Positions 21,445 to 32,194 of a stretch of DNA of 64,000 bases are shown piece by piece (position 1 is the first letter of the stretch; each line of letters opens with the position of its first letter). The position numbers and the translations under genes are program-made. The notes under the pieces are model-generated. The model ran no database searches. It had not been told where the DNA came from and was given only the letters and a program-made list of their open reading frames with translations. The stretch covers positions 237,335 through 301,334 of the forward strand of contig DAIDIG010000004.1 of assembly GCA_027459485.1 (NCBI GenBank), written 5' to 3'. Source of the DNA: Bdellovibrionales bacterium. Lineage in GTDB: Bacteria; Bdellovibrionota; Bdellovibrionia; Bdellovibrionales; UBA1609.

Positions 21445-22503
21445 TCAGTTCGCCCAGCCGATTGATTGCGCAAAATCACAAATTTCGGATACGCCTATCT
21501 TTTTCACGATCGGTTGGCCCGGCTTTTTCACGAAAACGAAATTTACAAGCCCCTCGCCAGCCATTTTCTTGTCATTCAAAATCGCCCGCGCAAGATGCTG
21601 TTTCGAAAATGGCGGCACCGCCGCCTTTGGTAACTTTGCCAAAAATAAAAGCGCTTCTTCGGCGGCGCTCGGACTTGTAATTTTTTTCGCCAAGCCGAGC
21701 CGAATAGCAAATTCGGTGCCGATGCGAACTCCGGCGCCATGACTTAATCGAATGTCGCGCTCAGACGCTATTAATTCGATCGCGTGGCCAAACGTATGGC
21801 CGAGATTCAATACCACACGGCGGCCCGAAGTTTCAAATGGGTCGCTTTTCACTACCCGCATTTTCTCGCGAGCGAGTTCGGGCAATAGACGCCACAATAA
21901 TACTCCGTTCAACACTCCACTCTGATTGAGACGTTGAAAGACGTCGCCGCCTGCGATGAGCGCCATTTTGAACGCCTCACCATACCCCGAAATCAAATTC
22001 TCATCCGGTTGCTGAATGAGCAGGTCACGCACGCAAAGCACGGCTTGCGCCGGATAAAAAGTGCCGACCTGATTTTTGAACTGGTCAACGTTGAACGCGG
22101 TCTTACCGCCATAAGCCGAATCAACGGCCGCTATCCAAGTCGAGGGAACATGCACCAGGCCGATCCCCCGCTTGATGACACTCGCGAGAAAACCTGCGGC
22201 GTCACCGATTGACCCTCCGCCAATTGCAATCAGTGCACATTGATCCTTCGCTTGGCCGCTCACCATGGGTAATATCCGGCGCACGAGACCCGGAAGTGCG
22301 TCGATGCTTTTGAGCGATTCGCCGCCGTCGACCCCAAGACTTTGCGGGAAGGCGCTCAACCAATGGGTAAAAACTGGCAGACGCAAAAGATTTTTGTCGT
22401 AGATCAATAATAGCGTCTTCGCACCCGCGAGCCTTTGCATTTCACGAACCGGCGGCAATTTATTTTTATTTAAAATAGACGTTCGCAAAATAATCGACCC
22501 CAA
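21445..22503 (-). CDS. aroB: 3-dehydroquinate synthase (TTG start in track)
   Basis: IGGGSIGDAAGFLASVIKRGIGLVHVPSTWIAAVDSAYGGKTAFN, NLGHTFGHAIE, HGAGVRIG. Confidence 0.92.
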   Translation of the reverse strand: MGSIILRTSILNKNKLPPVREMQRLAGAKTLLLIYDKNLLRLPVFTHWLSAFPQSLGVDGGESLKSIDALPGLVRRILPMVSGQAKDQCALIAIGGGSIGDAAGFLASVIKRGIGLVHVPSTWIAAVDSAYGGKTAFNVDQFKNQVGTFYPAQAVLCVRDLLIQQPDENLISGYGEAFKMALIAGGDVFQRLNQSGVLNGVLLWRLLPELAREKMRVVKSDPFETSGRRVVLNLGHTFGHAIELIASERDIRLSHGAGVRIGTEFAIRLGLAKKITSPSAAEEALLFLAKLPKAAVPPFSKQHLARAILNDKKMAGEGLVNFVFVKKPGQPIVKKIGVSEICDFAQSIGWAN

Positions 22504-24070
22504 ACGGGCTCACTTCGTAACCCATGACATTTTTTCGGAGAGCTTTGAAGATTGTATTATTAGCAATTGGCACCCACGGTATTTCGCGGTGAAAAATCTT
22601 TTGCGCTTTTTTGTAAAACCTCGTTCTGACTCGGACGTTCGAAGTCACGCGCGCGCGATCGACAAGAAATGAAAACTCGCGATTGCACCAGTGCGCGCGA
22701 TTATTACCGGACGAAATGCTATCGCACGACAGTAGATTGTTTAAAAAGTTATCCGGGTCGCCGTTGTCGCCCGTCCAACCCTGCAGGCTAAACGTAAGAT
22801 CCCCGGCGCGTGATTTCTTCAAAAATTGCTGCCATTCGAGAGCGCGAATTTTCACCTTTAACCCCACGCGTTCTAAGTCGCTTTTTATGAGCTTCGCCAT
22901 TTTCAACGGGTCGGGGTTGTACGGACGTTCCACTTTCGGGCAGGTCAGAGTGATTTCAAACCCCGATGGAATTCCGATTTTGCGTAAAAGCTGCCTCGCC
23001 ATTTCCGGGTCATATCGATAATCGGGCGTGGTACGATCGAACGACCACATCGTCGGCGGGATGGGGTTCTTGGCGACTTCGGCCTGGCCGCTATAAATCT
23101 CCTTCACGTACTCTTCACGATTGAGCGCGTAGTAGACGGCCTCACGAAATTTTAAATTGGCAAACGGCATGCGCTCGACATTAAAAGCCAGATAGCTGAG
23201 ATTGAGACCCGGCGCCGCCATCACTTTCAGTATCGGATTGCCGCGAATTTTCGCTAACGTCTGCGGCGGAAAGGTCGAATCGATCTGACAGATATCGCTC
23301 GTTAAATCACGCATGCGTTTGACTGGGTCTGTTTCAATCAAGAACTCAAGTTTGTCGAATTTCGGCCGACCGCCAAAATAATTGGGGTTTGCAATGTAAT
23401 AGATCGCGCGCCCCTTGATGTACGATTTAAAAATAAATGGGCCCGTCCCTACAGGTAGGGAATCAAGGTCGCTCAGTTTCCTTTTACGGATGAGATTGTC
23501 GGCGTATTCTTTCGATAAGATACTCCCGAAATCCATCGCCAAATCGGCCAAAAACGGCGATTCGGGTTGGGTGAGTTCAAAACGCACGGTCAAATTATCC
23601 ACTTTGTCGATCCGCTTGATGAGCTCGGGCATTTGGTCGGCTTCGTAATCGGGATATTCGCCGCCACCAATAAAATGAAACGGGTTTTTTTTTGATCGCA
23701 TACGATCGAATGAAAAAATAACGTCGTCGGCGTCGAAATCGCGAGTTGGAGTAAAATAAGCCGTCTTGTGAAATTTAACACCGGGTCGCAAATGAAACGT
23801 CACGGTTTTGCCGTCGGGTGACGTCTCCCACGAGCGCGCAAGGCTCGGCACCACTCGCATCGTCTTGTTATCCATTTGAACCAATCGATTGTAGATCTGG
23901 TTGGAGCTCGCATTGAATGTCGCACCGTCAGTGGCCAACTGCGGGTTGAAAGTCTGCGGATTGGCTTCGGCACAATAGACCAGCGTGCGCGCTTGAATCG
24001 GCAACGCAAAAATCAGGATCAGCCATGCGAGCCTATGACAGCGATGCGATTTCATGCCGTGGCTGACCAA
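22466..24070 (-). CDS. Extracellular solute-binding protein family 5 (peptide-type)
   Basis: Signal peptide then [36 protein letters not shown]... SBP_bac_5 pattern. Confidence 0.88.
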   Translation of the reverse strand: MVSHGMKSHRCHRLAWLILIFALPIQARTLVYCAEANPQTFNPQLATDGATFNASSNQIYNRLVQMDNKTMRVVPSLARSWETSPDGKTVTFHLRPGVKFHKTAYFTPTRDFDADDVIFSFDRMRSKKNPFHFIGGGEYPDYEADQMPELIKRIDKVDNLTVRFELTQPESPFLADLAMDFGSILSKEYADNLIRKRKLSDLDSLPVGTGPFIFKSYIKGRAIYYIANPNYFGGRPKFDKLEFLIETDPVKRMRDLTSDICQIDSTFPPQTLAKIRGNPILKVMAAPGLNLSYLAFNVERMPFANLKFREAVYYALNREEYVKEIYSGQAEVAKNPIPPTMWSFDRTTPDYRYDPEMARQLLRKIGIPSGFEITLTCPKVERPYNPDPLKMAKLIKSDLERVGLKVKIRALEWQQFLKKSRAGDLTFSLQGWTGDNGDPDNFLNNLLSCDSISSGNNRAHWCNREFSFLVDRARVTSNVRVRTRFYKKAQKIFHREIPWVPIANNTIFKALRKNVMGYEVSPFGVDYFANVYFK

Positions 24071-24744
24071 TCAATCGGTTTCAACCCGTGTCGCTTTAAA
24101 TAATCATTCGCTTTCGAAAAATGACTGCAACCGAAAAAACCGCGATGAGCGGATAGCGGCGACGGATGCGGGGCCTCGAGCACCAAATGCCGATGGCGAT
24201 CAATGAGCGCCCCCTTTTTTTGTGCGAAACTACCCCAAAGCAAAAACACGATGTGCTCACGATGTTCATTTAAATAGTGAATCGCGAAGTCGGTGAACTC
24301 TTCCCACCCCTTTTTTTGATGAGAACCCGCCTTGCCGGCTTCGACGGTTAAGGTCGCGTTCAGTAAAAGGACACCCTGCTTTGCCCAACCGGTCAGACAA
24401 CCCGATTTTGGCTTTTCGAGGCCGAGATCATTTTTCAATTCTGTGAATATATTTTGAAGAGACGGCGGGTTCGCGACACCGTCTTGCACAGAAAAACAAA
24501 GCCCGTGCGCTTGCCCCGGGCCATGATAAGGGTCTTGCCCCAAAATCACCACTTTGACCGAATCTAAAGGAGTCAGATTAAACGCCGCAAAGTACTGTGA
24601 CGGTTTCGGATAGATGCGTTTTTGCGCTTTCAGCTCATTGAGCAAAAATGCGCGAAGCTCCTTCATATACGGCTTTTGGATTTCGTCCTGAAGAGCCGCC
24701 TTCCAGTGCGGCTCTAACTGAATCTGGCTTTGCATCACTTTCAT
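24052..24744 (-). CDS. ung: Uracil-DNA glycosylase
   Basis: [73 protein letters not shown]. Confidence 0.95.
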   Translation of the reverse strand: MKVMQSQIQLEPHWKAALQDEIQKPYMKELRAFLLNELKAQKRIYPKPSQYFAAFNLTPLDSVKVVILGQDPYHGPGQAHGLCFSVQDGVANPPSLQNIFTELKNDLGLEKPKSGCLTGWAKQGVLLLNATLTVEAGKAGSHQKKGWEEFTDFAIHYLNEHREHIVFLLWGSFAQKKGALIDRHRHLVLEAPHPSPLSAHRGFFGCSHFSKANDYLKRHGLKPIDWSATA

Positions 24745-24784
24745 AGATAGTTTAACGTTGAGGCACAAGCAAGGCGGCAAGGCG

Positions 24785-25597
24785 ATGCGAAGCAAAATTT
24801 TTCACAAACTAAACGGTGCGGGTAACTGTTTTCTGATTTCTGACCTGCGCGACGCGCGAATGCGCGTGCCGAAAACGGATAGACGCCGTTTGGCGCGAGA
24901 GTTGTGCGACGTCCATACCTCCATCGGCGCCGATGGTTTGCTTTTTTTGGAGAATTCGCGCAAGGCCGACCTGCAATGGGATTTCTACAACGCCGACGGC
25001 TCATCCGCCGAAATGTGCGGCAATGCCGCGCGCTGCGTGGGTGCCTTCTTGTTACGGCAGTACAATAGGAAGGCTCCCATGACCATCTTAACCAAAAGCG
25101 GGGTCGTCACCGTTGAGCCGCTCGGCCATGGGGAGTTTCGCGTGGCCATGCCGTCAATTCGCGAAATTGAGGTGGGCCGAGATTTTGATTTTGTCGATTC
25201 GGGCGTCCCGCACGCGGTTATAAAGCTTGATAAACCATCGCGCTTGCAAGACCCGGATACCCTGAATGAATATGTAACCCGTGTGCGCTCCGAAAAGCGT
25301 TTTAAAAAACGTGGAGTAAATGTCACGTTTTATGCCTTGGCATCTCATAACGCCCGAAATGTGCAATCACTCACATTCGAACGCGGAGTCGCCGGCTATA
25401 CGCAGGCTTGCGGCACCGGCGCCGTAGCCGCCGCGACGTCTTTTGCCGCCCATAATCCGAAACCGCTCAGTCGCGCTACCAGCCGCGGCGATCAGATCAA
25501 AGTCAGCGTACCGGGCGGGCGCCTCATCGTCGAACTGGGCGGCGAGCGGCCGCTTTTGACCGGACCGGCGGCCTATATCGCCGAAATTCGAGTGTGA
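24785..25597 (+). CDS. dapF: Diaminopimelate epimerase
   Basis: [44 protein letters not shown]. Confidence 0.92.
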   Translation: MRSKIFHKLNGAGNCFLISDLRDARMRVPKTDRRRLARELCDVHTSIGADGLLFLENSRKADLQWDFYNADGSSAEMCGNAARCVGAFLLRQYNRKAPMTILTKSGVVTVEPLGHGEFRVAMPSIREIEVGRDFDFVDSGVPHAVIKLDKPSRLQDPDTLNEYVTRVRSEKRFKKRGVNVTFYALASHNARNVQSLTFERGVAGYTQACGTGAVAAATSFAAHNPKPLSRATSRGDQIKVSVPGGRLIVELGGERPLLTGPAAYIAEIRV

Positions 25598-25643
25598 TTC
25601 TTTCGCTTTATTTTGGCCGCGAACTAGCCTATTTATACAGCCG

Positions 25644-26780
25644 ATGACACTCGATAAAACGAAACTTTGCAGCCCCCTTAAGATTTCAGAGCGAATTGCG
25701 GAGTCAACCGACACCGTCACCCTTGTTCTCGACATTCCAAAAGATGTCGAAGCGAAATTTCGCTACCGGGCCGGTCAGTTTGTGACCTTTTTTCTGGATC
25801 TCAACGGCGAAGAACTTCATCGCAGCTATTCGCTTTGCACGAGCCCCGATTTTGATACTACTTTTGCCGTGACGGTGAAACGCGTGCCAGGCGGGCGCGG
25901 CTCCACGTATCTGACCGAATCGGCGCGTGTGGGCGATGTATTGTGGACCACTCCCCCTGCGGGACGATTTGTTTTACCGGAGAAAGTCAGCGAGCAAAAA
26001 TTCGCTTTCTTTGCTGCCGGCAGCGGCATCACACCGATCTTTGCACTGGTCAAATCGGCGCTCCGGGCGACCAACGTCCCCTGTGTGCTGTTTTACCAGA
26101 ATCGCACTGAAGATTCGGTGATTTTTCGCTCCGCTCTCGACGAGCTGGCGGCGACATCCAATGGGCGTTTTTCGGTCACTCATGTTTTATCAAACCCCGG
26201 CGCCGAGTGGTCGGGCCTGCGCGGCCGCGCTCATCACGCCATGATTCGTGACTTTTTAGTTCGCAATCAGGTCGGTATTCGCTCGCTATATTATATGTGC
26301 GGACCCGACGGGTTTATGGAAACTATTTCGTCGACATTGAAATCAATGAACGTCGATTCGGCCAAAATCATTCAAGAAAGTTTTGCGACGAGCGTAACGC
26401 CGTCTGCCTCGAACGAAGCCACGGCCAATTCAGAAACGACATCAGAAGCTCCCGACTTGACGGACAAAGTGACAATCGGCGATCTCGCATCGGCCGGCCG
26501 AGCTGAACAAATCGAAGCCGTGATCGACGGCGAAACGCATGTCATCCCCTACAAAGGCAATGCCTCTATTCTTGAAACTTTGCTCGATGCTGGGCTCAAT
26601 CCGCCGTACTCCTGCATGGATGGGGCCTGCCTTGCGTGCCTTGCGAAAGTTGAGAAAGGTCTCGTTTACCAAGCCGACCCCGGCATTTTGGTCGATGACA
26701 ATATTGAAGCACGCGAATGCCTCACGTGCCAGGCGCGACCGGCATCCAAAACTATTCGCGTGAGTTACGAAGTATTTTAG
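25644..26780 (+). CDS. Ferredoxin-NAD(P)H reductase-type oxidoreductase with C-terminal 2Fe-2S domain (PaaE-like)
   Basis: RAGQFVTFFLDLNGEELHRSYSLCTSP, GSGITPIFALVKSAL, CMDGACLACLAKVEKG...CLTCQ. Confidence 0.85.
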   Translation: MTLDKTKLCSPLKISERIAESTDTVTLVLDIPKDVEAKFRYRAGQFVTFFLDLNGEELHRSYSLCTSPDFDTTFAVTVKRVPGGRGSTYLTESARVGDVLWTTPPAGRFVLPEKVSEQKFAFFAAGSGITPIFALVKSALRATNVPCVLFYQNRTEDSVIFRSALDELAATSNGRFSVTHVLSNPGAEWSGLRGRAHHAMIRDFLVRNQVGIRSLYYMCGPDGFMETISSTLKSMNVDSAKIIQESFATSVTPSASNEATANSETTSEAPDLTDKVTIGDLASAGRAEQIEAVIDGETHVIPYKGNASILETLLDAGLNPPYSCMDGACLACLAKVEKGLVYQADPGILVDDNIEARECLTCQARPASKTIRVSYEVF

Positions 26781-26803
26781 TTCGCGCACTTGTCGGGCGA
26801 TAA

Positions 26804-27538
26804 TTAACGCCCGACGATACCGCCAATAAATCGACCGATCTTTTCGATCGCTTTCGGTGGAATTTCATGACCGCCCGAAAATGCCATGAATTCGCCGTGA
26901 AGACCGGCATCCGTCAGAAGTGAATGAAGTTTTTCGGCAAATGGATACCCCAGAAGCGGATCGTTCTTACCGTGACACTGAAAAAACGGCACGTCTTGCG
27001 CCCGCGAAGCGAGTTCTCGCCAAGCGGATTCGCGAATGACCGTACCCGACATAATGATAAGACCTGCAGGAGCGACCGGCGCCGAAAACGCGACCTCGAG
27101 CGCCAACGTAGCGCCTTGGCTGAACCCGCCGACGATCACGGCGGAATGTTGAGTTCGCAATTCGTTGTACAACGTCAACGCCGATTTACGCGCGTTCTCA
27201 ATCCCCTGCGGGTTGCTTGAACTTAAGTCCACCGGCTCACCTGACCTCAGCGACTTCTCAAGAACCGACGTGTCGATCGGGTACCACGCGCGGCCGCGCA
27301 TACCCGGCGCCGAAATAATTTCAAGCGGCGCATCGGGAAAGACCCATGTCACTTTTTTCGAAACGTTCATCAAATCCGAAAGCGGCAAAAGGTCGGCGGC
27401 ATCGGCGCCATAACCGTGAAAGAGCAAAACAGCTGGGCCGCGTGTCGCCCCTTCAACGATCAAGGTCTTGAGGTTGCCAATTGTCTTTGGTTTGCTTTGA
27501 ATTTGTGACATTCTCGATGTTGTAGCAAGGGGTTTCAT
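26804..27538 (-). CDS. Phospholipase/carboxylesterase family alpha/beta hydrolase
   Basis: LLFHGYGADAADLLPL, VIVGGFSQGATLALEVAF, GHEIPPKAIEKIGRFI. Confidence 0.8.
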   Translation of the reverse strand: MKPLATTSRMSQIQSKPKTIGNLKTLIVEGATRGPAVLLFHGYGADAADLLPLSDLMNVSKKVTWVFPDAPLEIISAPGMRGRAWYPIDTSVLEKSLRSGEPVDLSSSNPQGIENARKSALTLYNELRTQHSAVIVGGFSQGATLALEVAFSAPVAPAGLIIMSGTVIRESAWRELASRAQDVPFFQCHGKNDPLLGYPFAEKLHSLLTDAGLHGEFMAFSGGHEIPPKAIEKIGRFIGGIVGR

Positions 27539-27546
27539 CTCTGTCT

Positions 27547-28656
27547 ATGGATCAAGCAACCGGCATCCTACAGCGCGCAACGGAATTCAAAAAAAGGCAC
27601 AGCCGTTATATCGCTCCGGCGTTTTTTGTCGGCGGCTTTCTGTTCGACGCCGTAATGTTAGATCGCGTCGATAGTCTCAAAACCATTTTTCAACAAACGA
27701 TCTACCTTCTCGTCATTTTACAAATTTTGAAATTCAAAGCGCTCGAAGAAAGCGGCGCTTGGCAACCTTCAGAGCGAATCGCCAAATATTGGCATTACAA
27801 TTCAGAAGCTCTTAACTTTTTTCTCGGTACGTTACTGAATATCTATACGCTGTTTTATTTCAAAAGCAGCTCACTTGCGACATCGGCCATTTTCATTATA
27901 ATCGCGTTTGGGCTTCTTGTTCTAAACGAAAGCCCGCGCTTTCACGAGCGAAATTTGCAAATTAAGTTCGGGCTTTTTTCGGTCGCAATTTTTTCGTTTC
28001 TTTTCATCATCGTCACTTTGTCGTTTTCGTTCGTCGGCTATTTCCCGTTTCTCGTTTCGATTGCGATCGGGGTCTTTCTGTTTTACTCGCTCTATCGCAC
28101 TCTCGCCTTGCGAATTGAACTCAAGTCCAAATTAAAACACATCATCCTCTTGCCTGTGGGAGTGGTCGCCGCATCTCTCGTGGCTCTTTATTTCTTAAGA
28201 ATTCTCCCACCCATACCGCTATCCGTGCAATACATCGGAATCTTTCATAATGTAGAAAAAGTGAAAACCGGCGGAGAAACCCGTCTCGTCTTGTCGTACG
28301 ACCGGCCGTGGTGGAAGTTTTGGCAACATGGCGATCAAACCTTCACCGCCGAGCCGAATGATCGCATATTTTGCTACGCCCGTATATTTGCCCCGCGAAA
28401 TTTCAAAGACCAAATCATATTTCATTGGCTGGAGCACACGCGTAACGGCTGGCAAACGCAAGATCGAATTCCCGGCACAATCAGCGGCGGGCGCGAGGCG
28501 GGCTTTCGCACATATGTTTATAAAACCCACTTCGACCCCGGCAAATGGCGCGTGCAAATCGAAACGACGGATGGCCGCGAAGTCGGCCGCATTGGTTTTA
28601 CCGTTGAATCTGCAGACGCGAGCACCTCACGAACCTTTCGCACGATGGAGCAGTGA
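27547..28656 (+). CDS. Multi-TM protein with C-terminal DUF2914-like domain
   Basis: Hydrophobic N-terminus; C-terminal FCYARIFAPRNFKDQIIFHWLEHTRNGWQTQDRIPGTISGGREAGFRTYVYK. Confidence 0.7.
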   Translation: MDQATGILQRATEFKKRHSRYIAPAFFVGGFLFDAVMLDRVDSLKTIFQQTIYLLVILQILKFKALEESGAWQPSERIAKYWHYNSEALNFFLGTLLNIYTLFYFKSSSLATSAIFIIIAFGLLVLNESPRFHERNLQIKFGLFSVAIFSFLFIIVTLSFSFVGYFPFLVSIAIGVFLFYSLYRTLALRIELKSKLKHIILLPVGVVAASLVALYFLRILPPIPLSVQYIGIFHNVEKVKTGGETRLVLSYDRPWWKFWQHGDQTFTAEPNDRIFCYARIFAPRNFKDQIIFHWLEHTRNGWQTQDRIPGTISGGREAGFRTYVYKTHFDPGKWRVQIETTDGREVGRIGFTVESADASTSRTFRTMEQ

Positions 28657-28661
28657 TCTAT

Positions 28662-29228
28662 CTATTCAACCGTGCGAAAAAATTGGTCGAGCGGTGGCCG
28701 CTCAGCAATTCGCGGAGTCACTTTCGGGTAGCCAATAAAAAGCACCCCAGCGATTTCATGAGTTTCAATTGAAATATCGAGAAGCGAATAGGTTTCAGGC
28801 GAACGCACAAGCCCGCCGGTGCTCCATTTAAGTCCGACGTTTTCACTCCACAAAAAAAGCGCCATATTTTGGATCGCACAGGCCAAAGACGCATAGTCTT
28901 CGCGCGTCTGATCGGAGTAGATTTTGTCGCCGGCCGGTTTTTTCAGGCCGGCTAATATCATTGTTGGCGATTCTAAAATTTTTGCGCGAGCCGCGGCTTG
29001 TGCCACGTCGGTCATTGGCGACTTTGCGGCTTTCAGTTTCACATGCAAATCGGCTAGTTTTTGGCGGCGTGCACCTGCAACTTGAATGAAAAACCACGGC
29101 CATGTCAGATGGTGATTCGGCGCGTGAATAGCCGCGTCGATCGCCGAGCGAAGAATCCCATCCGGTAATTTTTTGTCTGAAAAAGATTGGACCGTGCGCC
29201 GACTTTTTATAAGCTCCAGTGCGTTCAT
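28662..29228 (-). CDS. Nitroreductase family protein
   Basis: IKSRRTVQSFSDKKLPDGILRSAIDAAIHAPNHHLTWPWFFI. Confidence 0.85.
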   Translation of the reverse strand: MNALELIKSRRTVQSFSDKKLPDGILRSAIDAAIHAPNHHLTWPWFFIQVAGARRQKLADLHVKLKAAKSPMTDVAQAAARAKILESPTMILAGLKKPAGDKIYSDQTREDYASLACAIQNMALFLWSENVGLKWSTGGLVRSPETYSLLDISIETHEIAGVLFIGYPKVTPRIAERPPLDQFFRTVE

Positions 29229-29290
29229 GCGACTAAAGACTAGGCGGAACTGGTCTTTTCAGTCAAACAACATCCAGTGACAATGAATGG

Positions 29291-30238
29291 ATGAGGATTT
29301 GTTCGAAATCAGTCTTAGGTCTAATCGGTTTGGCGCTTGTTATATCGGGTTGCATGAATCGCTTATCAAGTTCAAACCAGTCGGCCCGTTCGCCGGTCTT
29401 GCCGGGTAAAACGGCGGCGCCGAACTCAGCATGTTACACTGATCGCTGCCTGCAAGCGGGGCCATCGCGAAATATTGTCGACCCAGCCGACTACAAATAC
29501 CAAGATCCGTCCCAATATCCCGACCCGACGCTGCGATCACAATACATCGCTCCGATTCGTTTTATCGACCTTATGCATGTCGACGGTTCGTTGTCGCTCT
29601 CCACAAATTTTCAAATCGGTGATTTCATGGTTTTCAGTCATGACCGCTATGCGATATTTTCGCCCGAAGTCGCTCACATATTTCAACTCATCCGAAACGA
29701 TCTAGGCGGGCCGATTTGGATTACCAGCGGTTATCGAAGCCCTTTGCACAATGCACAAGTGGGTGGAGTGCCGTGGTCTCGTCATATGTATGGTGACGCG
29801 GTTGATTTTACGACCCCATCCCCCAATTATCCGCTTTTGCAGAATCTCTGTTTAAAATATGATGCGAGCTTCACCTTAATATATACGGACCATATCCACT
29901 GCGATTGGCGTAAGCATCCGCTCAATCCGGCGTTTTACGGTCAGGCACCCATCGGGCCAGCCATCGGCACTCACGCTTTACCGTATTACGGCCCTGCTCC
30001 GATTTCTGCGCGAATCGTAAGTCGACTCGTCAATCACGGGCAGGCAATTGAATTCGGCGTAAACTTACCTACCGAAGAGATTGAGGGTTCGCTCATTTAC
30101 GATTGGCAAGTCACCGCCGCACAAAATACCGTTCAGCTTTTTACGACAAAAACCGCCACCGTACCGGTTTCGGAAGCGCCGTTTAAAATCGAGGTCGTTG
30201 TCGGCGGCTCCATTCATCTAGAAAAAACCTGGCCCTGA
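29291..30238 (+). CDS. Peptidase M15-like (YcbK/D-Ala-D-Ala carboxypeptidase type) lipoprotein
   Basis: Lipobox LALVISGCMN; WITSGYRSPLHNAQVGGVPWSRHMYGDAVDF ... IHCDWR. Confidence 0.8.
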   Translation: MRICSKSVLGLIGLALVISGCMNRLSSSNQSARSPVLPGKTAAPNSACYTDRCLQAGPSRNIVDPADYKYQDPSQYPDPTLRSQYIAPIRFIDLMHVDGSLSLSTNFQIGDFMVFSHDRYAIFSPEVAHIFQLIRNDLGGPIWITSGYRSPLHNAQVGGVPWSRHMYGDAVDFTTPSPNYPLLQNLCLKYDASFTLIYTDHIHCDWRKHPLNPAFYGQAPIGPAIGTHALPYYGPAPISARIVSRLVNHGQAIEFGVNLPTEEIEGSLIYDWQVTAAQNTVQLFTTKTATVPVSEAPFKIEVVVGGSIHLEKTWP

Positions 30239-30267
30239 TGCGCGAACTGATTTAAATTGCTGAAACA

Positions 30268-30699
30268 ATGTTTACGCAACAAAAAGACGGCCGATTTTTA
30301 ATCGTTCTCGATCGCGATCAAGCGGTCATCGAAACCCTAACTAAACTCGCGAGCCAACATGGCATTTTAGGCGGCACGATTACGGGCATCGGCGCACTCA
30401 AAGACCCGGAGCTTGGTTTTTATGAACTCCACAAAAGAGATTACATTCGAAAAACTTTTCGCAATGAAGATTTTGAGTTACTCGCATTGAACGGGAACAT
30501 CAGTTGGCGAGACGGCGCGCCATACATCCATGTGCACACGGCGCTCGGGCGGGCCGATTTCTCGGTTATAGGCGGCCATTTATTTGAGGCGCGGGTCGCG
30601 GTCACGGCTGAAATCTATGTGACAACTTTCGGCATAATGCCCGAGCGAAAATTACAAAGTGACCTAGGTCTACAAACTATAGTCGGTTGCCGGCTGTAA
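30268..30699 (+). CDS. PCC/DUF296-domain DNA-binding-like protein
   Basis: LLVLDRDQAVIETLTKLASQHGILGGTITGIGALKDPELGFYEL ... HVHTALGRADFSVIGGHLFEARV. Confidence 0.8.
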   Translation: MFTQQKDGRFLIVLDRDQAVIETLTKLASQHGILGGTITGIGALKDPELGFYELHKRDYIRKTFRNEDFELLALNGNISWRDGAPYIHVHTALGRADFSVIGGHLFEARVAVTAEIYVTTFGIMPERKLQSDLGLQTIVGCRL

Positions 30700-30883
30700 C
30701 CTATAGCAGATAGGCCTTCGCCGTAGTTCCCCGACCACAAAAAACTTTGCAATTGTTGGCCCCTATGTTACACGATGGGTATGTTCAATGTCCCTGTTCC
30801 GAGAGAGTTCTGCGTCCGCTCCAATCAATGTGAGATAAGTGACCTTCTCTTCTTGTGCCAGGTTACCCTGAGGAGGTTTATCA

Positions 30884-31210
30884 ATGGGTAAAAAGTTATA
30901 TGTAGGGAATCTGCCCTACTCGACCGATGATGCTATTCTTCAAAATTTTTTTGAAGGCGCTGGCCCTGTAGCGTCGGCTCGCGTGATCATTGATCGCGCA
31001 ACCGGTCGTTCAAAAGGCTTCGGCTTCGTCGAAATGAATACCGATGAAGACGCACAAAAAGCCGTATCGCAACTCGATGGCAAAGAAATCGACGGACGCA
31101 AAGTTCGCGTTTCTGAAGCCAAACCCCAAGAGCCCCGTGAAAATCGCGGCTTTGGCGGCGGTGGCGGTGGCGGTCGTGGCTTCGGCGGCGGTCGTAGCAA
31201 TCGTTACTAA
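30884..31210 (+). CDS. RRM RNA-binding protein with Gly-rich tail
   Basis: KKLYVGNLPYSTDDAILQNFF...RSKGFGFVEM RNP1/RNP2; GGAGG upstream. Confidence 0.92.
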   Translation: MGKKLYVGNLPYSTDDAILQNFFEGAGPVASARVIIDRATGRSKGFGFVEMNTDEDAQKAVSQLDGKEIDGRKVRVSEAKPQEPRENRGFGGGGGGGRGFGGGRSNRY

Positions 31211-31235
31211 TCCTTAAAAAGAACGGTATCGCTCG

Positions 31236-32153
31236 ATGAAAATTTTAGTATTGGGCGGTACCGGTTTTCTCGGCTCCCATCTCGTTCGAAAACTTCTCTC
31301 ACAAAACCATGACATTTTAATTCTGACTCGAAAGCCGGCTTACGGCCAACGATCGGGCGCATATAAGTTTATACAGTGGCCGATCCAAAACGGCGAAGAT
31401 CTGAACGAAATTCTTAATTGCGAGGTCGCGATTAATTTAGCCGGCGCCTCTATCGCCGACGCGCCTTGGACGAAAAAGCGCAAACAACTCATACTTTCAT
31501 CAAGGGTCGACACCACACGCGAATTGGCGGATCAACTGAGCGCATCGGCACAATTAAAGACATTCATTTCCGCTTCTGCAGTCGGCTTTTACGGCAATCG
31601 TAAAACCGAGGTCTTAACAGAGCAATCGCCTCGCGGTGAAGGGTATTTATCCGACGTTTGCGTGGCGTGGGAGCGAGAAGCCAACGCGCTCTCGGCAAAG
31701 GTAGGCGCTCGAGTTGTGAATTTGAGAACAGGTACCGTACTCGATCGGCACGCCGGTTTTCTACACAAAATGGAACAACTTCAGAAATGGCATTTAGGCG
31801 GCCCGGCCGGCTCCGGCGATGCCTTTGTCAGCTGGATTCACCTACACGACTGGGTTCAATCTGTTTTATTTATCATCGACCATCACGAAGTCACCGGCCC
31901 CGTGAATCTCGTCGCCCCCGAGCCGTTGAGCAATCGTGCCTTCAGCCGCGTTCTTTCTGAATTTTTAAAGAGGCCTCCGCAACTATCGGCGCCCGAATGG
32001 GCGATACGTGCGTTGTTGGGCGAATTGGCGGCGCTTATTTTCGATAGCCAGAATGCACGCCCCAAGAAACTGCTGGACGCTAATTTTAAATTTCAGTTTC
32101 GCTCGCTCGCGAGTGCTTTAACAAATCTCTATCAAGAAAATTTCACTGTTTAA
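31236..32153 (+). CDS. TIGR01777-type NAD-dependent epimerase
   Basis: VLGGTGFLGSHLVRKLL ... INLAGASIADAPWTKKRKQLILSSRVDTT. Confidence 0.88.
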   Translation: MKILVLGGTGFLGSHLVRKLLSQNHDILILTRKPAYGQRSGAYKFIQWPIQNGEDLNEILNCEVAINLAGASIADAPWTKKRKQLILSSRVDTTRELADQLSASAQLKTFISASAVGFYGNRKTEVLTEQSPRGEGYLSDVCVAWEREANALSAKVGARVVNLRTGTVLDRHAGFLHKMEQLQKWHLGGPAGSGDAFVSWIHLHDWVQSVLFIIDHHEVTGPVNLVAPEPLSNRAFSRVLSEFLKRPPQLSAPEWAIRALLGELAALIFDSQNARPKKLLDANFKFQFRSLASALTNLYQENFTV

Positions 32154-32163
32154 TTTTAGGCTG

Positions 32164-32179
32164 TGGCACTGCTGTTGCT
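32164..32179 (+). promoter_or_regulatory. Candidate sigma54 promoter TGGCAC-N5-TTGCT
   Basis: Match to TGGCACg-N4-TTGCw core with GG-N10-GC spacing, in the intergenic gap upstream of the VWA gene. Confidence 0.5.
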
Positions 32180-32194
32180 ACGCTAATAAGTGTG

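Noticed and set aside
31141-31200. GGCGGTGGC tandem repeat as a regulatory or phase-variable microsatellite
   Set aside because: It simply encodes the usual Gly-rich tail of RRM proteins and is imperfect.
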